Shown here: one piece after another, positions 52,803 to 62,360 of the stretch
How positions within the stretch are numbered: the first letter of the stretch is position 1
How the letters are laid out: every line of letters starts with the position of its first letter
Assembly: GCA_023389195.1 (NCBI GenBank)
Contig: JAEWET010000036.1
Coordinates: 1-64,000, forward strand
Reading direction: 5' to 3'
DNA from: Aliihoeflea sp023389195
Lineage (GTDB): Bacteria; Pseudomonadota; Alphaproteobacteria; Rhizobiales; Rhizobiaceae
Length of the DNA: 64,000 nucleotides
Translations under genes and position numbers: made by a program
The notes under the pieces: generated by a model
Databases searched by the model: none
Seen by the model: only the letters and a program-made list of their open reading frames with translations
Told to the model about the DNA's origin: nothing

Positions 52803-53543
52803 CTAGATGATGTTGCGTTCGAAGCGGTCGCGGCGAAGCCGGTAGAACGGCACCTCGCCGCCCGGCTTCAGTTCCGGGTCGATCTTCAGCCGCGATTCGA
52901 GGTCGCCGAGGATCGTCCGCGTGATGCTCGGAATGTCGGCTTCCTTCGCCTGCGCGATCGGCAGCCAGACGAGTTCTTCCAGCTCGTGCGTCGGCCCGCC
53001 GTCCTCGAGCTCGAGCGCCACCTCGTCCTTCCAGACCGAGAGGAACCGCGTGTCGAACCGGCGCACGCGGCCGGGCGGCGTGATCGCGCGCGCGACGAAG
53101 CGCAGGCCCGCGAGCGCGGGCTGGATGCCGTGCTCGACGAAGCCCTGCCAGTCGGCCTTGTTGGTCGCGAAGGGTCCGCGCCGCCCGATCAGCAGTCCGG
53201 CCTCCTCATAGGTCTCGCGGATGGCGGAAAGCGCAATGGCGCGGGCGCGCGCGGCCGTCGCGCGGCTTCCCGTTCCGATCAGCTTGATCTCTTCGGCCGG
53301 ATCGAGCGGCGTCGCGACGCCGATGCGGCTGTCGTTCGGATCGGTGCGCCCGCCGGGAAAGACGAACTTGCCGGGCATGAAGGCATGCTTCATGTGGCGG
53401 CGGCCCATCAGCACGCGGATGTCGCTGCCCCTGCGGTCGAGCAGGATCAGCGTAGCCGCGTCGCGCGGCCGCTTCGGGCCGGACCCCAGCGCGAAATCCT
53501 TGCTTTCCGCCTTGTCGATCTGAGCGCGCGTAAAACCTTCCAA
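52803..53543 (-). CDS. NUDIX hydrolase
   Basis: A 246-residue hydrolase of nucleoside-diphosphate-linked substrates. The Nudix box is IRETYEEAGLLIG with the preceding Gly/Glu part GTGSRATAARARA (a longer insert than usual, as in NUDT19/CoA-type members). PGKFVFPGGRTDP precedes it. I chose a TTG start at 53543 with GGGAG seven bases upstream; no ATG gives a better N-terminus. It sits between DUF983 and the MFS gene, the usual rhizobial order behind rnr. Confidence 0.84.
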   Translation of the reverse strand: MEGFTRAQIDKAESKDFALGSGPKRPRDAATLILLDRRGSDIRVLMGRRHMKHAFMPGKFVFPGGRTDPNDSRIGVATPLDPAEEIKLIGTGSRATAARARAIALSAIRETYEEAGLLIGRRGPFATNKADWQGFVEHGIQPALAGLRFVARAITPPGRVRRFDTRFLSVWKDEVALELEDGGPTHELEELVWLPIAQAKEADIPSITRTILGDLESRLKIDPELKPGGEVPFYRLRRDRFERNII

Positions 53544-53569
53544 GTTGTCACTCCCTCGCGACGATCCGC

Positions 53570-53998
53570 TCAAAGCTCGGGATGATCGTCGAGCACGTCT
53601 TCCTCGCCGCCGAACCCGTGCATGTGGAGTGCCCATTGCAGTCCCACCACGGCACCCTTCACCGGTTGGAGAAGCACGATCGAGCCGATGATCGTTAGAG
53701 GCACCCAGATCGCAAGATGCTGCCACAGACCGAGCCCGCTGGTCATCTCGACGCCCATGAAGCCGCCGATCACGATGTGGCCGACGATGAAGATCACGAG
53801 ATAGGCCGGCAAATCGTCGGCGCGGTGATGGTGCATCGCCTCGCCGCAAGACGCGCATTCCGGCGACACCTTCAGGAAGCGGCCGAAGAGCCTGCCTTCG
53901 CCGCAATTGGGGCAGCGGCACAGGAAGCCGCGCCACATCGAACGGATCAGCGACCGGTCTTCGCGCGCGGCATCGCCGCCATAATGAACTTCGCTCAT
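53570..53998 (-). CDS. DUF983 family protein
   Basis: A 142-residue protein with an N-terminal Cys4 zinc-ribbon (CRCPNC and CASC, about residues 27-52) and two membrane helices (YLVIFIVGHIVIGGFMGVEM and HLAIWVPLTIIGSIVLLQPV). DUF983 proteins occur next to NUDIX and rnr genes in rhizobia; function unknown. Its ATG overlaps the rnr stop by four bases. Confidence 0.88.
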   Translation of the reverse strand: MSEVHYGGDAAREDRSLIRSMWRGFLCRCPNCGEGRLFGRFLKVSPECASCGEAMHHHRADDLPAYLVIFIVGHIVIGGFMGVEMTSGLGLWQHLAIWVPLTIIGSIVLLQPVKGAVVGLQWALHMHGFGGEEDVLDDHPEL

Positions 53999-56313
53999 CG
54001 CCTGCTCCTCGTCGATGCACGCCCGCCCGGCCGGCGCGGCTGTTCCGCGCGCCTGCGGCCCTTGGCCTTGTGAAGCGAGGCGCGCGAGCCGGAGATCGGC
54101 TCCGGGTCGCTGATCATCTCGAACCGCAGGCTGCCGGCCATCGGCGCGATCTCGACCAGCTTCACGTCCACGGTATCGGCGAGGCGAAAGCCCTTCCGGG
54201 TCCGCTCGCCGACCATCGCGTGCGCAGCTTCGTCGTAGATATAGTAGTCGTCACCCAGCGTTGACACCGGCACGAAGCCGTCTGCACCAAATTGCGGCAG
54301 TTGAACGAAAAGCCCGGCCTTGGTCACGCCCGAGATGCGGCCGGTGAATGTTTCGTCGATCCGCGTCGCCAGATGCGCGGCGATCAGCCGGTCGACCGTG
54401 TCGCGCTCGGCGGCCATGGCGCGGCGCTCCGTCGCCGAGATCAGCGCCGAAATCTCCTCCAGCCTGCCTTCCTCGGCCTTGGTCAGTCCGTCCTTGCCGA
54501 GGCCCAGCGCGGCGATCAGCGCCCGGTGGACGATCAGGTCGGCATAGCGGCGGATCGGCGAGGTGAAATGGGCGTAGCGCCTCAGGTTCAGTCCGAAATG
54601 GCCGGCATTGTCCTTGGAATAGATCGCTTGGCTCTGGCTGCGCAGCACGACCTGATTGACCAGTTCGTCATGCTCGCTGCCCTCGACCGCCTTCAGGATG
54701 CCGTTGAACTGCGACGGGCGCAGATTCGCGCCGCGCGCCAGCGACAGTCCGACCGTCGTCAGGAATTCGCGCAGCGATTCCTGCTTGGCCATCGAGGGCT
54801 CGTCATGAATGCGGTAGATCAGCGACTGGCGCTTGGCCTCCAGCGTTTCGGCGGCGGCCACGTTCGCCTGGATCATGAACTCTTCGATCAGCTTGTGCGC
54901 GTCCAGCCGGTCCGGCACGATCACGCGGTCGACCGTGCCATCCTCCTTCAGGAGGATCTTGCGTTCCGGCAGATCGAGATCGAGCGGCTGACGGCTTTCG
55001 CGCCCGCGTTTCAGCACGCGATAGCCGTCCCAGAGCGGCTTCAGAACATGGTCGAGAAACGGTGCCGCCTTTTCGTCGGCCGCACCATCGATCGCCGCCT
55101 GCGCCTGATTGTAGGACAGCTTGACGTGGCTGCGCATCATCACGCGATGAAACGAATGGCGGATTTTGCGGCCCTCGGCGCTGAAGACCATCCGCACGGC
55201 AAGGGCAGGGCGGTCTTCGTTCTCGCGCAGCGAACAGAGGTCGTTCGAAATGCGCTCGGGCAGCATCGGCACGACACGGTCGGGGAAATAGCACGAATTG
55301 CCGCGCTTCAGCGCTTCCTGATCAAGCTCGGTGCCCGGGCGCACATAGGCCGCGACGTCGGCGATGGCGACGGTCGCGACGATACCGCCGGGATTCGCCT
55401 CGTCCTCGTCCGGCGCGGCATGGACAGCGTCGTCATGGTCCTTGGCGTCTGCCGGGTCGATGGTGATCAGCGGCAGGTCGCGCCAGTCCTCGCGGTTATC
55501 GAGCGTCGCCGGACGGCAGGCTTCGGCTTCTGCAATCACCGCATGCGGAAAGACATGCGGGATGTCATGGCTGTGGATGGCGATCATCGAGACCGCCTTC
55601 TCGCTCGTCAGCGATCCGACCACCTCGACCACCTTGCCCTTCGGCAGGCCGTAGCGGGCATGGCGCAGCGGCGCGACCTCGATCAGGTCGCCCGGCTTGG
55701 CGCCGTTGAGATCGTCCTCGTCGATGATGAGTTCAGGTTGGCGGCGCTCGACCGGTTCCATGCGAAACCCGCCGTCGGCCAGATGCCGCAGCACGCCAAG
55801 CACCGCGTCGCGCTGCTTGTCGAAAATCTTGACGACGCGCGCCGTATAGGTCGGGCCGCCCTTTTCCTCGTTCGGAAAGGTCTTGGCCAGCACGCGGTCG
55901 CCGATTCCCGGTGCGGGCCCGCGTCCCTGCCGCTGCGTGCGGATCGCGACCAGCGGCGCGGCGCCGAGATCGGCGGGCCACTCGGCCGGTCGCGCGATCA
56001 ACAGCCCGTCCGGATCGCGGCTCACGACGTCCAGCACCACCATGTGCGGCAGGTCGCCGGGGCGCTTCAGCTTCTTGTCGCGCTTTTGCAGCAGGCCCTC
56101 GTCCTGCATGTCGCGCAGCATGTCCTTCAGCCAGATGCGATCATCGCCCTTGAGGCGGAACGCCTTGGCGAGTTCGCGCTTGCCGGACAAGTCCGGATTG
56201 TCGGCAATATAGGCGAGGATTTCGTCGCGGCTCGGGCGAAAGCTGTCGGACGACGTCGAACCAGCCCGCTTCACTGGGGCGGCAGACTTTCGCCCGGAAA
56301 TCTTTCGCGCCAA
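53995..56313 (-). CDS. rnr: Ribonuclease R
   Basis: RNase R (772 residues) is a 3'-5' exoribonuclease that degrades structured RNA. Domains: N-terminal helix-turn-helix (about 25-85), cold-shock domains, the RNB catalytic domain with the acids in ITIDPADAKDHDDAVHA (about residue 280), and a C-terminal S1 domain (GRISGVTKAGLFVQLPQFGADGFVP) plus a basic, Arg-rich tail. It starts 3 bases after the topA stop, so it is co-transcribed with topA. Confidence 0.96.
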   Translation of the reverse strand: MARKISGRKSAAPVKRAGSTSSDSFRPSRDEILAYIADNPDLSGKRELAKAFRLKGDDRIWLKDMLRDMQDEGLLQKRDKKLKRPGDLPHMVVLDVVSRDPDGLLIARPAEWPADLGAAPLVAIRTQRQGRGPAPGIGDRVLAKTFPNEEKGGPTYTARVVKIFDKQRDAVLGVLRHLADGGFRMEPVERRQPELIIDEDDLNGAKPGDLIEVAPLRHARYGLPKGKVVEVVGSLTSEKAVSMIAIHSHDIPHVFPHAVIAEAEACRPATLDNREDWRDLPLITIDPADAKDHDDAVHAAPDEDEANPGGIVATVAIADVAAYVRPGTELDQEALKRGNSCYFPDRVVPMLPERISNDLCSLRENEDRPALAVRMVFSAEGRKIRHSFHRVMMRSHVKLSYNQAQAAIDGAADEKAAPFLDHVLKPLWDGYRVLKRGRESRQPLDLDLPERKILLKEDGTVDRVIVPDRLDAHKLIEEFMIQANVAAAETLEAKRQSLIYRIHDEPSMAKQESLREFLTTVGLSLARGANLRPSQFNGILKAVEGSEHDELVNQVVLRSQSQAIYSKDNAGHFGLNLRRYAHFTSPIRRYADLIVHRALIAALGLGKDGLTKAEEGRLEEISALISATERRAMAAERDTVDRLIAAHLATRIDETFTGRISGVTKAGLFVQLPQFGADGFVPVSTLGDDYYIYDEAAHAMVGERTRKGFRLADTVDVKLVEIAPMAGSLRFEMISDPEPISGSRASLHKAKGRRRAEQPRRPGGRASTRSRR

Positions 56314-56316
56314 GGG

Positions 56317-58998
56317 CTACTCCTTCGCCTTTGCAGACGCCTTCTTTGCGGCAGGCTTCTTTGCTGCAGCCTTCTTCGCCGCGGGCTTCTTTGCGGCCGT
56401 CTTGGCCTCGCCGTCCGCTTTCACAGCCTTCGCCTTGGTCTTGGGCGCCGCCTTTTTCTTCGGCACCTTGGCGCCGCTCTTGGCCGCACGCTCGGCGATC
56501 AGCACCAGAGCTTCCTCAACGGTCACGCTTTCCGGCGCCTTGCCCTTGGGCAGCGTCGCGTTGACCTTGCCCCAGTTCACATAGGGGCCGTAGCGCCCGT
56601 CGCGGACGGTGATCTTGCCGCCGCCGTCCGGATGGTCGCCCAGTTCCTTCAGTGCCGTTGCCGCGCCGCGCTCACGGCCGTTCGCGAATTTCGACTTCTT
56701 CTCGGCGATCACCGTGACGGCGCGGTTGATGCCGATCGAGAACACGTCCTCGATCGTCTCCAGATTGGCGTAGCTGCCGTCATGCAGCACGAACGGGCCG
56801 TAGCGCCCGAGCCCGGCCGAGATCATCTTGCCGCTTTCGGGATGCTTGCCGACATCGCGCGGCAGCGACAGGAGCGCCAGCGCTTTTTCATGGTCGATCG
56901 AATCCGGCGTCCAGCCCTTCGGCAGGCTCGAACGCTTGGCCTCCCTGCCTTCGCCGCGCTGGACATAGGGTCCGAAGCGGCCACTCTTCAGCGTGATTTC
57001 CTCGCCCGTATAGGGGTCCTTGCCCAGTTCCTTGTCGCCATCGACCGCCGTGCCGTCGCCGTTTGCGCCCGGTCCGTCGAGCTGGCGGGTAAAGCCGCAT
57101 TCGGGATAGTTCGAGCAGCCGACGAAAGCGCCGAACTTGCCGAGCTTCAATGACAACTGCCCCGATCCGCATTTCGGGCAGACGCGCGGGTCGCTGCCGT
57201 CTTCGCGTGGCGGGAAGGCGAGCGGCGCCAGTTCGACGTTGAGCGCATCGAGGACGTCGGTAACGCGCAATTCCTTGATGCTGTCGACATGGCCGGAAAA
57301 TTCCTTCCAGAAGTCGCGCAGCACGTCCTTCCAGGCCAGCTTGCCGTCCGAGATCTGGTCGAGCTTTTCTTCCAGCGCTGCGGTGAAGTCGTACTCCACA
57401 TAGCGGTCGAAGAAGCTTTCGAGGAACGAGGTGACCAGCCGGCCCTTGGCCTGCGGCACCAGCTTGCGCTTCTCGTTCGTGACGTAGTCGCGGTCTTCCA
57501 GCGTCTTCAGCGTCGCCGCATAGGTCGACGGCCGGCCGATGCCGAGCTCTTCCATCCGCTTGATCAGCGAGGCTTCCGAATAGCGCGGCGGCGGTTCGGT
57601 CGAGTGCTGGGTCGCGTTGATCTGGTGGCGCGCGATGGCCTCGCCCTGCCGGATCTCGGGCAGGCGCTTGTCCTCGTCGTCCGCGTCCGGCGCGTCCTCG
57701 TCCTTCTGCTCGGTATAGGCGGCGATGAAGCCGTCGAAGCGGACCACCGAGCCGACCGCGCGCAGATTGGCGGTCTTGGGCCCGTTGGCGGCTTCGATCT
57801 CCACCGTCGTGCGCTCGATCTCGGCCGGCACCATCTGGCTGGCAATCGCGCGCTTCCAGATCATCTCGTAGAGCCGCGCCTGGTCGGCATCGAGATATTT
57901 GCGCACTTGGTCGGGCGTGCGCCAGAATTCGGTCGGCCGCACCGCCTCGTGCGCTTCCTGCGCATTTTTGGCCTTGGTCGAATAGTAGCGCGGCTTTTCC
58001 GGCAGGTAGCGCTCGCCAAAGCCCTTGCCGATCTGCTCGCGCGCCGCGGCGATCGCCTCGGGCGCCATCTGGACGCCGTCAGTTCGCATATAGGTGATGA
58101 GGCCGGTCGTCTCGCCGCCGATCTCGACGCCCTCATAGAGCCGCTGCGCCACCTGCATGGTGCGCGAGGCCGAGAAGCCGAGCCGTGAGGACGCCGCCTG
58201 CTGTAGCGTCGAGGTGGTGAAGGGCGGGGCCGGGTTGCGCTTGGTCGGCTTGGCCTCCACCGAGGCGGCCGTGAAGGTCGCGCCGTCGAGCATCGCCTTG
58301 ATCTCGTCGGCGCGTTCCTTGTTGCCGATGTCGAGCTTGCCGAGTTTCTTGCCATCATACGCAGTCAGCCGTGCCTCGAAGCGATCGTTGCGCACCGTGT
58401 CGAGAAGGGCGGCGACCTGCCAGTATTCCTCGCGCACGAAGCGTTCGATCTCGGATTCACGGTCGCAGATCAGCCGCAGCGCCACCGACTGGACGCGGCC
58501 TGCCGAGCGGGCGCCCGGCAGTTTGCGCCACAGAACCGGCGACAGGGTGAAGCCGACGAGATAGTCGAGCGCCCGGCGCGCCAGATAGGCGTCGACCAGC
58601 GGCCCGTCGATCTCGCGCGGGTTGGCCATCGCCTCGGTGACCGAGGCCTTGGTGATCGCATTGAAGACGACGCGCTTGACCGGCTTGCCCTTGATGACCT
58701 CCTTCTGGTTCAGCACTTCCAGCACATGCCAGGAAATCGCCTCGCCCTCGCGATCCGGATCGGTCGCCAGGATGAGGCTGTCGGCATCCTTCATGGCCTT
58801 GGCGATGTCGCCCAGCCGCTTGGACGAGGGCGAATCCACCTCCCATGACATGGCGAAATCTTCGTCGGGCCGCACCGAGCCGTCCTTGGCCGGCAGGTCG
58901 CGCACATGGCCAAACGAGGCCAGCACCGTGTAGCGCGACCCCAGATACTTGTTGATTGTCTTGGCCTTGGCAGGCGATTCGACGACGACGACGTCCAT
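56317..58998 (-). CDS. topA: DNA topoisomerase I
   Basis: Type IA topoisomerase (893 residues) that relaxes negative supercoils. Toprim domain at the N-terminus (VVVESPAKAKTINKYLG, then ATDPDREGEAISWH with the metal acids), the active-site Tyr in ITYMRTDG near residue 300, C-terminal Cys4 zinc ribbons (CPKCGSG and GCSNYPECG near 610-640) and a Lys/Ala-rich tail (KKPAAKKA repeats) that binds DNA. First gene of topA-rnr-DUF983-NUDIX. Confidence 0.97.
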   Translation of the reverse strand: MDVVVVESPAKAKTINKYLGSRYTVLASFGHVRDLPAKDGSVRPDEDFAMSWEVDSPSSKRLGDIAKAMKDADSLILATDPDREGEAISWHVLEVLNQKEVIKGKPVKRVVFNAITKASVTEAMANPREIDGPLVDAYLARRALDYLVGFTLSPVLWRKLPGARSAGRVQSVALRLICDRESEIERFVREEYWQVAALLDTVRNDRFEARLTAYDGKKLGKLDIGNKERADEIKAMLDGATFTAASVEAKPTKRNPAPPFTTSTLQQAASSRLGFSASRTMQVAQRLYEGVEIGGETTGLITYMRTDGVQMAPEAIAAAREQIGKGFGERYLPEKPRYYSTKAKNAQEAHEAVRPTEFWRTPDQVRKYLDADQARLYEMIWKRAIASQMVPAEIERTTVEIEAANGPKTANLRAVGSVVRFDGFIAAYTEQKDEDAPDADDEDKRLPEIRQGEAIARHQINATQHSTEPPPRYSEASLIKRMEELGIGRPSTYAATLKTLEDRDYVTNEKRKLVPQAKGRLVTSFLESFFDRYVEYDFTAALEEKLDQISDGKLAWKDVLRDFWKEFSGHVDSIKELRVTDVLDALNVELAPLAFPPREDGSDPRVCPKCGSGQLSLKLGKFGAFVGCSNYPECGFTRQLDGPGANGDGTAVDGDKELGKDPYTGEEITLKSGRFGPYVQRGEGREAKRSSLPKGWTPDSIDHEKALALLSLPRDVGKHPESGKMISAGLGRYGPFVLHDGSYANLETIEDVFSIGINRAVTVIAEKKSKFANGRERGAATALKELGDHPDGGGKITVRDGRYGPYVNWGKVNATLPKGKAPESVTVEEALVLIAERAAKSGAKVPKKKAAPKTKAKAVKADGEAKTAAKKPAAKKAAAKKPAAKKASAKAKE

Positions 58999-59279
58999 AT
59001 TTTCCGCACGATCCCCGGGCCTCCACGATGCGTGCGGCCCTTATTTGTCTTTTCGTTCTCGGAGCGTGACATGGCGGCGCAGCGTCGTCCGGTCAAGGGA
59101 AAACGCTTTTGCCGACCGTCGCATCCGATGCAATGCTCGTTATGGTTGTAGTGAATTTTGATTGCAATTGATGGTGATAGCGTACATTCTAATATGACCA
59201 CCGGTTGCCGTGCAGGCAAGTTTGCAGCCGGCGGAAATGACCCATTGTGCGGTCAAGGTCGGAGCCGAAGGGAGCCCTG

Positions 59280-59480
59280 ATGCGGGAGGCACTCACTGCG
59301 AAGACGGACAGGCTGGAATACGTCCATTCCATGTTGGTCCAGTTGCGCCGGATGGCCGCGGATGAGGACCACGAGATGCTCGCCTATCTGATCGAGATGG
59401 CCTCGACCGAAGCCAACGACATATTGCGCGGTGCCCGGCCCTCACGCATCCGACGAAACCAGCGAGACAGCGCCGCCTGA
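59280..59480 (+). CDS. Small conserved-looking hypothetical protein
   Basis: A 66-residue, mostly helical cytoplasmic protein (MREALTAKTDRLEYVHSM, MLAYLIEMASTEANDIL). GGGAG lies 4-8 bases before the ATG. I recall similar short proteins in rhizobia with the pattern LTAKTDRLE and AYLIEMA, without a function. It faces topA divergently and its 3' end overlaps the remaining dprA fragment by 39 bases. An in-frame ATG at 59247 is less likely. Confidence 0.6.
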   Translation: MREALTAKTDRLEYVHSMLVQLRRMAADEDHEMLAYLIEMASTEANDILRGARPSRIRRNQRDSAA

Positions 59481-60053
59481 ATGGCGCTCGAGCCGGCCGG
59501 CGAAGTCGAGTTCGAGAAGCAGCGTCCGAACCGTTCTCGCCGGCAGATCGGTATGGCGGACGATGTCGTCGACGGCGGTCGGGCTCGGGCTCAGCGCCTC
59601 GACGAGACGGGTGCGTTCGTCCCGTTCTGGCTCTGAAGGCTGCTCGTCGAACGCTGGTTCGAGCGGCGCGGCATCCGGCTCTCTGAGCGCCGGCGCAGGT
59701 GCGCGGCCGATCATCGGGCGCAGATGCTCGAGGACGTCGTCGCTGCCCAGGGTCAGGATCGCACCGTCCTTCAGCAGCCCGTTCGATCCCGCCGCGCGCG
59801 GATCGAGCGGCGAACCGGGAACGGAAAAGACGATCCGGCCGAGTTCGCCGGCCAGTCGCGCGGTGATCAGCGAACCGGAACGCTGCGCAGCCTCGACGAC
59901 GACAAGCCCAAGCCCGAGCCCGGCGATCAGCCGGTTGCGGCGCGGAAAGTCGCGGGCGCGTGGCTCCCAGCCGAACGGCATTTCGGTGATCACCGCGCCC
60001 GAGCGGGCGATGCGGCCGACAAGTTCCAGGTTTTCCGGCGGGTAGGGCTTGGC
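59442..60053 (-). pseudogene. dprA: DprA, C-terminal remnant cut by a mobile element
   Basis: DprA loads RecA on incoming single-stranded DNA in natural transformation. Here only about 200 C-terminal residues remain, starting at KPYPPENLELV: MPFGWEPRARDFPRRNRLIAG, AAQRSGSLITARLAGELGR and VPGSPLDPRAAGSN belong to the Rossmann core, and the C-terminal winged-helix is present (VDDIVRHTDLPARTVRTLLLELD). The N-terminal part, with the GSR-type phosphate-binding region, is missing. The open frame continues to an ATG at 60131 in element DNA, so a chimeric protein could be read, but would lack the core's first half. Order dprA-topA-rnr is the standard one. Confidence 0.88.
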
Positions 60054-60068
60054 TTGACGGTCAGTCAA
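60054..60068. other. Candidate attachment-site arm at the dprA junction
   Basis: Immediately outside the dprA remnant stands the inverted repeat TTGAC-GGTCA-GTCAA. Large serine recombinases use short imperfect palindromes, so this may be part of the hybrid attachment site. The crossover dinucleotide cannot be fixed without the other end. Confidence 0.4.
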
Positions 60069-60122
60069 CGAATGCAATATGCCGCCTCTACGTATTTCAT
60101 TGTCTAGCAGAAGGTTTCCGCC

Positions 60123-61637
60123 ATGTTGCAACCCCGAGACCTCAGAGGTCGCCGCGCTGTATCCTATGCCAGATGGTCATCCGGACGACAGGCGCAGGGT
60201 GACAGCCTTCGGCGGCAAACCGAGAACGCCGCGCGGTTTTGCGACAGGTACGGCCTTGATCTTGACCGGGAGGGCTCATTCATCGACGACGGCGTCTCTG
60301 CATTCAAGGGCGCCAACCTCGAGGCGAACCTCGGGGTGTTCATCAAGGACGTAGAGGAGGGACGCATATCGGCTGATATCGTTCTCTTGATGGAAAACCT
60401 GGACCGGTTCAGCCGCGTCAATCCAATAGACGTCGTGTCGAGGTTCATTGATTTGCTCAGGACGGGGCTGACCCTCGTCACGTTGCAAGACGAGCGTGTT
60501 CATAGTTTTAAGGACTACACCGAGAACACCATGAACCTGATGATGTCGATCATGGGGATGCAAGCGGCTCACGAGTACAGCAAGAAGCTTTCAGACCGAG
60601 TGTCCGCATCTTGGGATAGCCGAGCGGAGAAAGCGAGGAAGGGACGGATACCCATCTCCAAGGTGCCATTCTGGATCGACAGGGAAACCCAAGGTCTCAA
60701 TGGCAGGGCAGATGATGCTCGTCTGATCTTCCGTCTAGCAGAGGAGGGCGCGGGTCAAGCGAGTATCGTGCGACACCTCAACGAGAAGGGAATTGCGGCG
60801 TCGCAGGGCGGTAAGTGGGAGAAGTCCATGGTGCAAGCTACACTTAAGTCACGAGTAGCCTATGGGTCCCTGATGGTCCGAGACGACGAAGTTCGCGACT
60901 ACTTCCCAGCCATCGTCTCAGAGGCTCAGTGGTTGGCAATCCAAAACCAACTGCGCGACCGTTCCCGCAACCCCCAGGCCCAGAACAGCACCAACCTCTT
61001 CGCTCGTCTCCTGCGCTGTCATCATTGCGGCCACCCAGTCAACGTATCAACGACGAAGCAGAAGGGGCAAAGCTACCGATACATGGTCTGTTCTGGAAAG
61101 GCATTTAAGCGAACTGACTGCACTGCGCCAAACTGGCGTTACGAGACCTTTGAAGAGGAATTCATTAGCCGCTTGGGGCTGCTCGCCATACCGAGTGAGC
61201 TTTCCAACTCACACGACGATCAGGAGGCGCGAGAGACTTCCCTGAGGGGGGCCGTCGCGATACTGGAGAACAAGCAAGCTAATCTGGTTGCTGCCGTCAG
61301 CGAGGCTGAAACATCCAGTATGCGACGTGCGTTCACCGCGCAAGCTGATGCTGTAAGCCGTGAGATAGACGCGAAGCGTGAGGAACTCGCCAAGGCTCTA
61401 GAGAGCGCTGCTCGATATGCTGTGGGCGCCGGTCTGGTGGATGACATTGATGCGGCCAGGGCCGAGATTACAAGATTGTCCAAAGAGGATCGGTCACGCG
61501 CTCGCCATTTGATAGGCAGCTTGGTCGAGCGGATCGATCTCGAAGTGGACAGCGTTCACCTGCGATTTGCCCACGCGAAACTGCGGAACCGGGTCACGCC
61601 CTACACCCTGGGATTTGATACCTCCGGCGAGATCTGA
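60123..61637 (+). CDS. Large serine recombinase (site-specific integrase)
   Basis: A 504-residue large serine recombinase. Resolvase-like catalytic domain (about 10-155) with the nucleophile Ser19 in YARWSSGRQ and the arginine patch around MENLDRFSR; recombinase domain (about 170-290); zinc-ribbon domain with CHHCGHP (about 300) and CSGKAFKRTDC; then a long coiled-coil region (about 375-450) typical of these enzymes. AAGG lies upstream of the ATG. It is transcribed away from the dprA junction, the usual place of an integrase at the element end. Confidence 0.93.
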   Translation: MLQPRDLRGRRAVSYARWSSGRQAQGDSLRRQTENAARFCDRYGLDLDREGSFIDDGVSAFKGANLEANLGVFIKDVEEGRISADIVLLMENLDRFSRVNPIDVVSRFIDLLRTGLTLVTLQDERVHSFKDYTENTMNLMMSIMGMQAAHEYSKKLSDRVSASWDSRAEKARKGRIPISKVPFWIDRETQGLNGRADDARLIFRLAEEGAGQASIVRHLNEKGIAASQGGKWEKSMVQATLKSRVAYGSLMVRDDEVRDYFPAIVSEAQWLAIQNQLRDRSRNPQAQNSTNLFARLLRCHHCGHPVNVSTTKQKGQSYRYMVCSGKAFKRTDCTAPNWRYETFEEEFISRLGLLAIPSELSNSHDDQEARETSLRGAVAILENKQANLVAAVSEAETSSMRRAFTAQADAVSREIDAKREELAKALESAARYAVGAGLVDDIDAARAEITRLSKEDRSRARHLIGSLVERIDLEVDSVHLRFAHAKLRNRVTPYTLGFDTSGEI

Positions 61638-61780
61638 CTTAGACTGCGGCACCGGCGGTGGCATCCTTAAAGATGAAAGGAATTGTGACCGTCGACAGGG
61701 GGAAGTTTTATCGGCCACCTCAACGGTTCTTCGAATGGGCTCCTCGGCGATGGCATTACTCTTTAAGCGTCGTCGTCTAC

Positions 61781-62359
61781 CTACGCTATCTCAGTGGATC
61801 CACCGCGATGGTACAGGACCATATCCACACATCGTATCGGGGTCGGCTGCGGCAGACCAACCGCTGCAAATGCGGTCCACAACTGCTCGATCGCCGGATC
61901 ACCAACCCGCTGATGCGCATACTCGAGGAACGCAGCATAGGCTTCAAGGGTGTTGTACTTGTTTCGATAGTCGTACCCTCGAGCAGTTGCGACCCGGCTG
62001 TCCCAGATGGGGAACATCGTGGGCTTAAGGAAATGCAAGAATTTGCTCGTGCCGATCCAAGAGTTGTTGACTAGGGGTGTCTCCAGTTCTTCTATCAGGG
62101 CAACAGCTTCTGCTGGATTCTGACAGTTGCCCGCCGGGATGAAGAGGTTCGCTTCAAGATCGCCGAACTCCGCAAGCCTGTGTGAATTCACCATTGTAGG
62201 CATCCAGCCATAGACTGCTAGTAGCAGAGCAACTGCGGCAACTGCACTCTTGTCCTGCAACGCAAGTTCCCCAAGCCATATCAAGCCAGCATAGTCTTTG
62301 TGAAAATCGAACCCAACGATGGCGGCAATTTCCTCTTGGGAGAGCGTCAGCGGTTCCAT
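61781..62359 (-). CDS. Unknown protein coupled to hsdR
   Basis: A 192-residue protein, no signal peptide, one hydrophobic stretch (VAAVALLLAVYGWMPTMV, about residues 38-55) that is more likely a buried helix. A marked motif is WIGTSKFLHFLKPTMFPIWDSRVA (about residues 97-120), with Asp-Ser-Arg; similar FxHFLxPxxFPIxDSRV patterns occur in proteins of defence islands, but I cannot name the family. It starts one base after the hsdR stop, so it is translated with hsdR and is probably an accessory of the restriction system. Confidence 0.75.
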   Translation of the reverse strand: MEPLTLSQEEIAAIVGFDFHKDYAGLIWLGELALQDKSAVAAVALLLAVYGWMPTMVNSHRLAEFGDLEANLFIPAGNCQNPAEAVALIEELETPLVNNSWIGTSKFLHFLKPTMFPIWDSRVATARGYDYRNKYNTLEAYAAFLEYAHQRVGDPAIEQLWTAFAAVGLPQPTPIRCVDMVLYHRGGSTEIA

Positions 62360-62360
62360 G

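Noticed and set aside
59442..60131. Functional DprA with a new N-terminus starting at 60131
   Set aside because: The 27 added residues come from element DNA and the first half of the DprA Rossmann fold is absent, so activity is unlikely.
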